Part shown: positions 21,949-22,817 of the stretch, one piece after another
How positions within the stretch are numbered: the stretch's first letter is position 1
Layout of the letters: each line of letters begins with the position of its first letter
Assembly: GCA_902771155.1 (NCBI GenBank)
Contig: CACXVS010000042.1
Span: 1-22,817, forward strand
From: an uncultured Prevotellaceae bacterium
GTDB lineage: Bacteria > Bacteroidota > Bacteroidia > Bacteroidales > Bacteroidaceae
Length of the DNA: 22,817 nucleotides
Direction of reading: 5' to 3'
Made by a program: the position numbers and the translations under genes
Notes under the pieces: model-generated
Database searches by the model: none
What the model saw: the letters and a program-made list of their open reading frames with translations, nothing else
What the model was told of the DNA's origin: nothing

Positions 21949-21992
21949 CGAGTAGGAAGAAAACTACTTCGTTTTCCTCCTACCCGATTTTT
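21949..21992 (+). terminator. Rho-independent terminator closing the AT-rich block
   Basis: The arms 21949-21964 and 21971-21986 are 16 nt each with two A/C mismatches, a 6-nt loop, and a T-run at 21988-21992. It lies 22 nt after the nuclease stop codon. Confidence 0.8.
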
Positions 21993-22057
21993 GCTCAAAT
22001 CTAAGCATGAAAATTACGATATCAGCCTTTTTCGTTCATTTACAGATAGATACAAAT

Positions 22058-22081
22058 TAAGGGAGCCTTGCGACTCCCTTA
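22058..22081 (-). terminator. Hairpin after the smalltalk gene (probable terminator)
   Basis: TAAGGGAG (22058-22065) and CTCCCTTA (22074-22081) form an 8-bp stem with an 8-nt loop just beyond the minus-strand smalltalk stop codon at 22083-22085. On the minus strand it is followed by an AT-rich stretch (ATTTGTATC) rather than a long T-run, so efficiency is uncertain. Confidence 0.55.
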
Positions 22082-22082
22082 T

Positions 22083-22196
22083 TTAGATTCCGGGTGTGTA
22101 ACCCATGCACGATGTAGTGCCAAGTGCGGTCAGTATCGCACTGATCACTGACGCGATGATTTGCAGCGTCCACTTGATAGTTTCCTTCTTTGTCAT
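22083..22196 (-). CDS. Smalltalk protein (37 residues)
   Basis: This short minus-strand gene encodes 37 residues beginning MTKKETIKWTLQIIASVISA and ending with TTSCMGYTPGI. It has a charged N-terminus, one hydrophobic helix and a Cys near the end, matching the 'smalltalk' family of tiny Bacteroidales proteins usually found beside HU-like DNA-binding genes, as here. A strong AAGGAGG sits 8 nt before the ATG, which is unusual in this order and supports the call. Its function is unknown; a membrane peptide or lipoprotein-like product is possible. It is downstream of the HU-like gene and separated from it by octamer repeats. Confidence 0.85.
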   Translation of the reverse strand: MTKKETIKWTLQIIASVISAILTALGTTSCMGYTPGI

Positions 22197-22236
22197 AGCT
22201 TACCTCCTTTCAATTCTTCAAAATAATTTCCAACTT

Positions 22237-22276
22237 CAATTCTTCAATTCTTCAATTCTTCAATTCTTTAATTCTT
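22237..22276. repeat. Five tandem octamers between HU-like and smalltalk genes
   Basis: CAATTCTT occurs four times from 22237 to 22268 and once as TAATTCTT (22269-22276); a further copy lies at 22211-22218. The last unit contains the stop codon and last codons of the minus-strand HU-like gene. It lies upstream of the smalltalk Shine-Dalgarno sequence. Confidence 0.9.
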
Positions 22277-22817
22277 ACCTTGGTCGTCTTCCTCGGGGTC
22301 GGTACCTCCACCGCCGCCCTGGTTGCCACCCTGATCACCAGAGGTTGAGCCGCCCTGGCCGTTGTTCTCACCACCCTGATTCTGGTTCTCCTGCTCGGGA
22401 TCCTCGATGTCACCGCTGTCGCCAGAGGTCACACGCTTCAGCACGTTGCCGTCCTCGTCGAGGCAGGTGATCTGGATCGAGGTGTTCTGCAGCTCGTCCT
22501 TCACTTCCACGCTGGGAGTGAACACGATGCGACGGGTGGTGATCAGACCAGTCTTCACGTCCTCCAGTTTCTCCACTGCCTTCGAACGCACACCGAAGCG
22601 CATCGTTCCCAGTCCGGGGATGGGGATGGAGTGACCTTCCGTAGCCCATGTGCGAATCACTTCGCCAGCAGCGTCCCAAGCCGCCTTGATCACACCTGCA
22701 GAGATACCGCTGTGGGTAGAGGCCTCTGCGAACACCTTCTTCTCTTGGATAGGGATGTACAGGTCAGGACGCATCACAAACCTCTTTGCTCCCGGATTCT
22801 TGCCGATCTTCAGCACT
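22268..22817 (-). CDS. HU-like DNA-binding protein with Gly/Gln-rich tail (5' end outside window)
   Basis: At least 182 residues are visible; the frame runs off the right edge, and the GTG at 22816 is probably internal. The N-terminal part contains VFAEASTHSGISAGVIKAAW, a HU/HU-CCDC81-like segment, and IPGLGTMRFGVRSKAV, the beta-arm region with the usual IPGLGTM-F motif of Bacteroidales HU-family proteins. Residues after about 130 are low-complexity Asp/Glu/Gln/Gly (NQGGENNGQGG, GGGGGTDPEEDDQGKN), a disordered tail. It probably binds the nucleoid or mobile DNA; its conserved association with smalltalk is not explained. The 3' end is inside an octamer repeat. Confidence 0.82.
   Translation of the reverse strand, partial: VLKIGKNPGAKRFVMRPDLYIPIQEKKVFAEASTHSGISAGVIKAAWDAAGEVIRTWATEGHSIPIPGLGTMRFGVRSKAVEKLEDVKTGLITTRRIVFTPSVEVKDELQNTSIQITCLDEDGNVLKRVTSGDSGDIEDPEQENQNQGGENNGQGGSTSGDQGGNQGGGGGTDPEEDDQGKN

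Noticed and set aside
15000..21992. Integrase, transposase or insertion sequence explaining the AT-rich block
   Set aside because: I found no such gene, terminal inverted repeats or flanking direct repeats in the window.
22205..22276. CRISPR-like array
   Set aside because: Units are 8 nt without spacers; this is a simple tandem repeat.
22105..22470. 121-codon + strand frame across smalltalk and the HU tail
   Set aside because: It is antisense to both and its residues come from the octamers and the low-complexity tail.

Overview
The window looks like a chromosomal segment of an anaerobic Bacteroidales bacterium, most likely Prevotella/Segatella-like. The evidence is the Bacteroidetes promoter signature (TTTG, 19-20 nt, TANNTTTG) before many genes, weak Shine-Dalgarno use, a FimB/Mfa2-type lipoprotein, a 'smalltalk' plus HU-like gene pair, and typical Bacteroidales GH8, GH2 and GH53 enzymes. 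I assign no species.

Positions 1-14100 are GC-richer and house-keeping or metabolic. First comes the end of a 2-oxoacid:acceptor oxidoreductase operon (gamma subunit), an XRE-cupin regulator and an AMP-forming acyl-CoA synthetase, probably a branched-chain or aryl 2-oxoacid/acyl-CoA module. Next are three secreted polysaccharide enzymes: GH8 (xylo-oligosaccharides), and a divergent GH2/GH53 pair that together fit pectic galactan breakdown (endo-galactanase plus beta-galactosidase). Then come ilvD-ilvB-ilvN (branched-chain amino-acid synthesis, without ilvC here), an orphan FimB/Mfa2-like lipoprotein, and a serine O-acetyltransferase under a promoter with an 11-bp inverted repeat.

Positions 14150-15000 look like a rearrangement scar: an orphan HigA-like XRE protein, a strong hairpin, an outer-membrane-protein-style leader whose reading frame stops after nine codons, an orphan minus-strand promoter, and a terminator-like hairpin overlapping the next promoter.

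Positions 15000-21990 are an AT-rich accessory block, all on the + strand. It holds a WYL-domain regulator; two small uracil-DNA-glycosylase-fold-like proteins; a free-standing protein resembling the GyrA/ParC coiled-coil region; a PAD/agmatine-deiminase-family enzyme coupled to a papain-like cysteine protease; a secreted 17-residue-repeat (beta-flower type) protein; and a pair made of a protein resembling alkyladenine DNA glycosylase and a PD-(D/E)XK nuclease. I read this block as a candidate defence or DNA-damage island. The glycosylase-fold/gyrase-like operon and the glycosylase-like/nuclease operon are the best candidates for undescribed systems. The block ends at a 16-bp terminator hairpin, followed by smalltalk and an HU-like gene on the minus strand, the latter cut by the window edge.

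A second theme is unexpected. Tandem repeats of period 7 or 8, with a different unit each time, sit directly before start codons at several unrelated genes, and one set of six heptamers lies in frame inside the GH2 gene.
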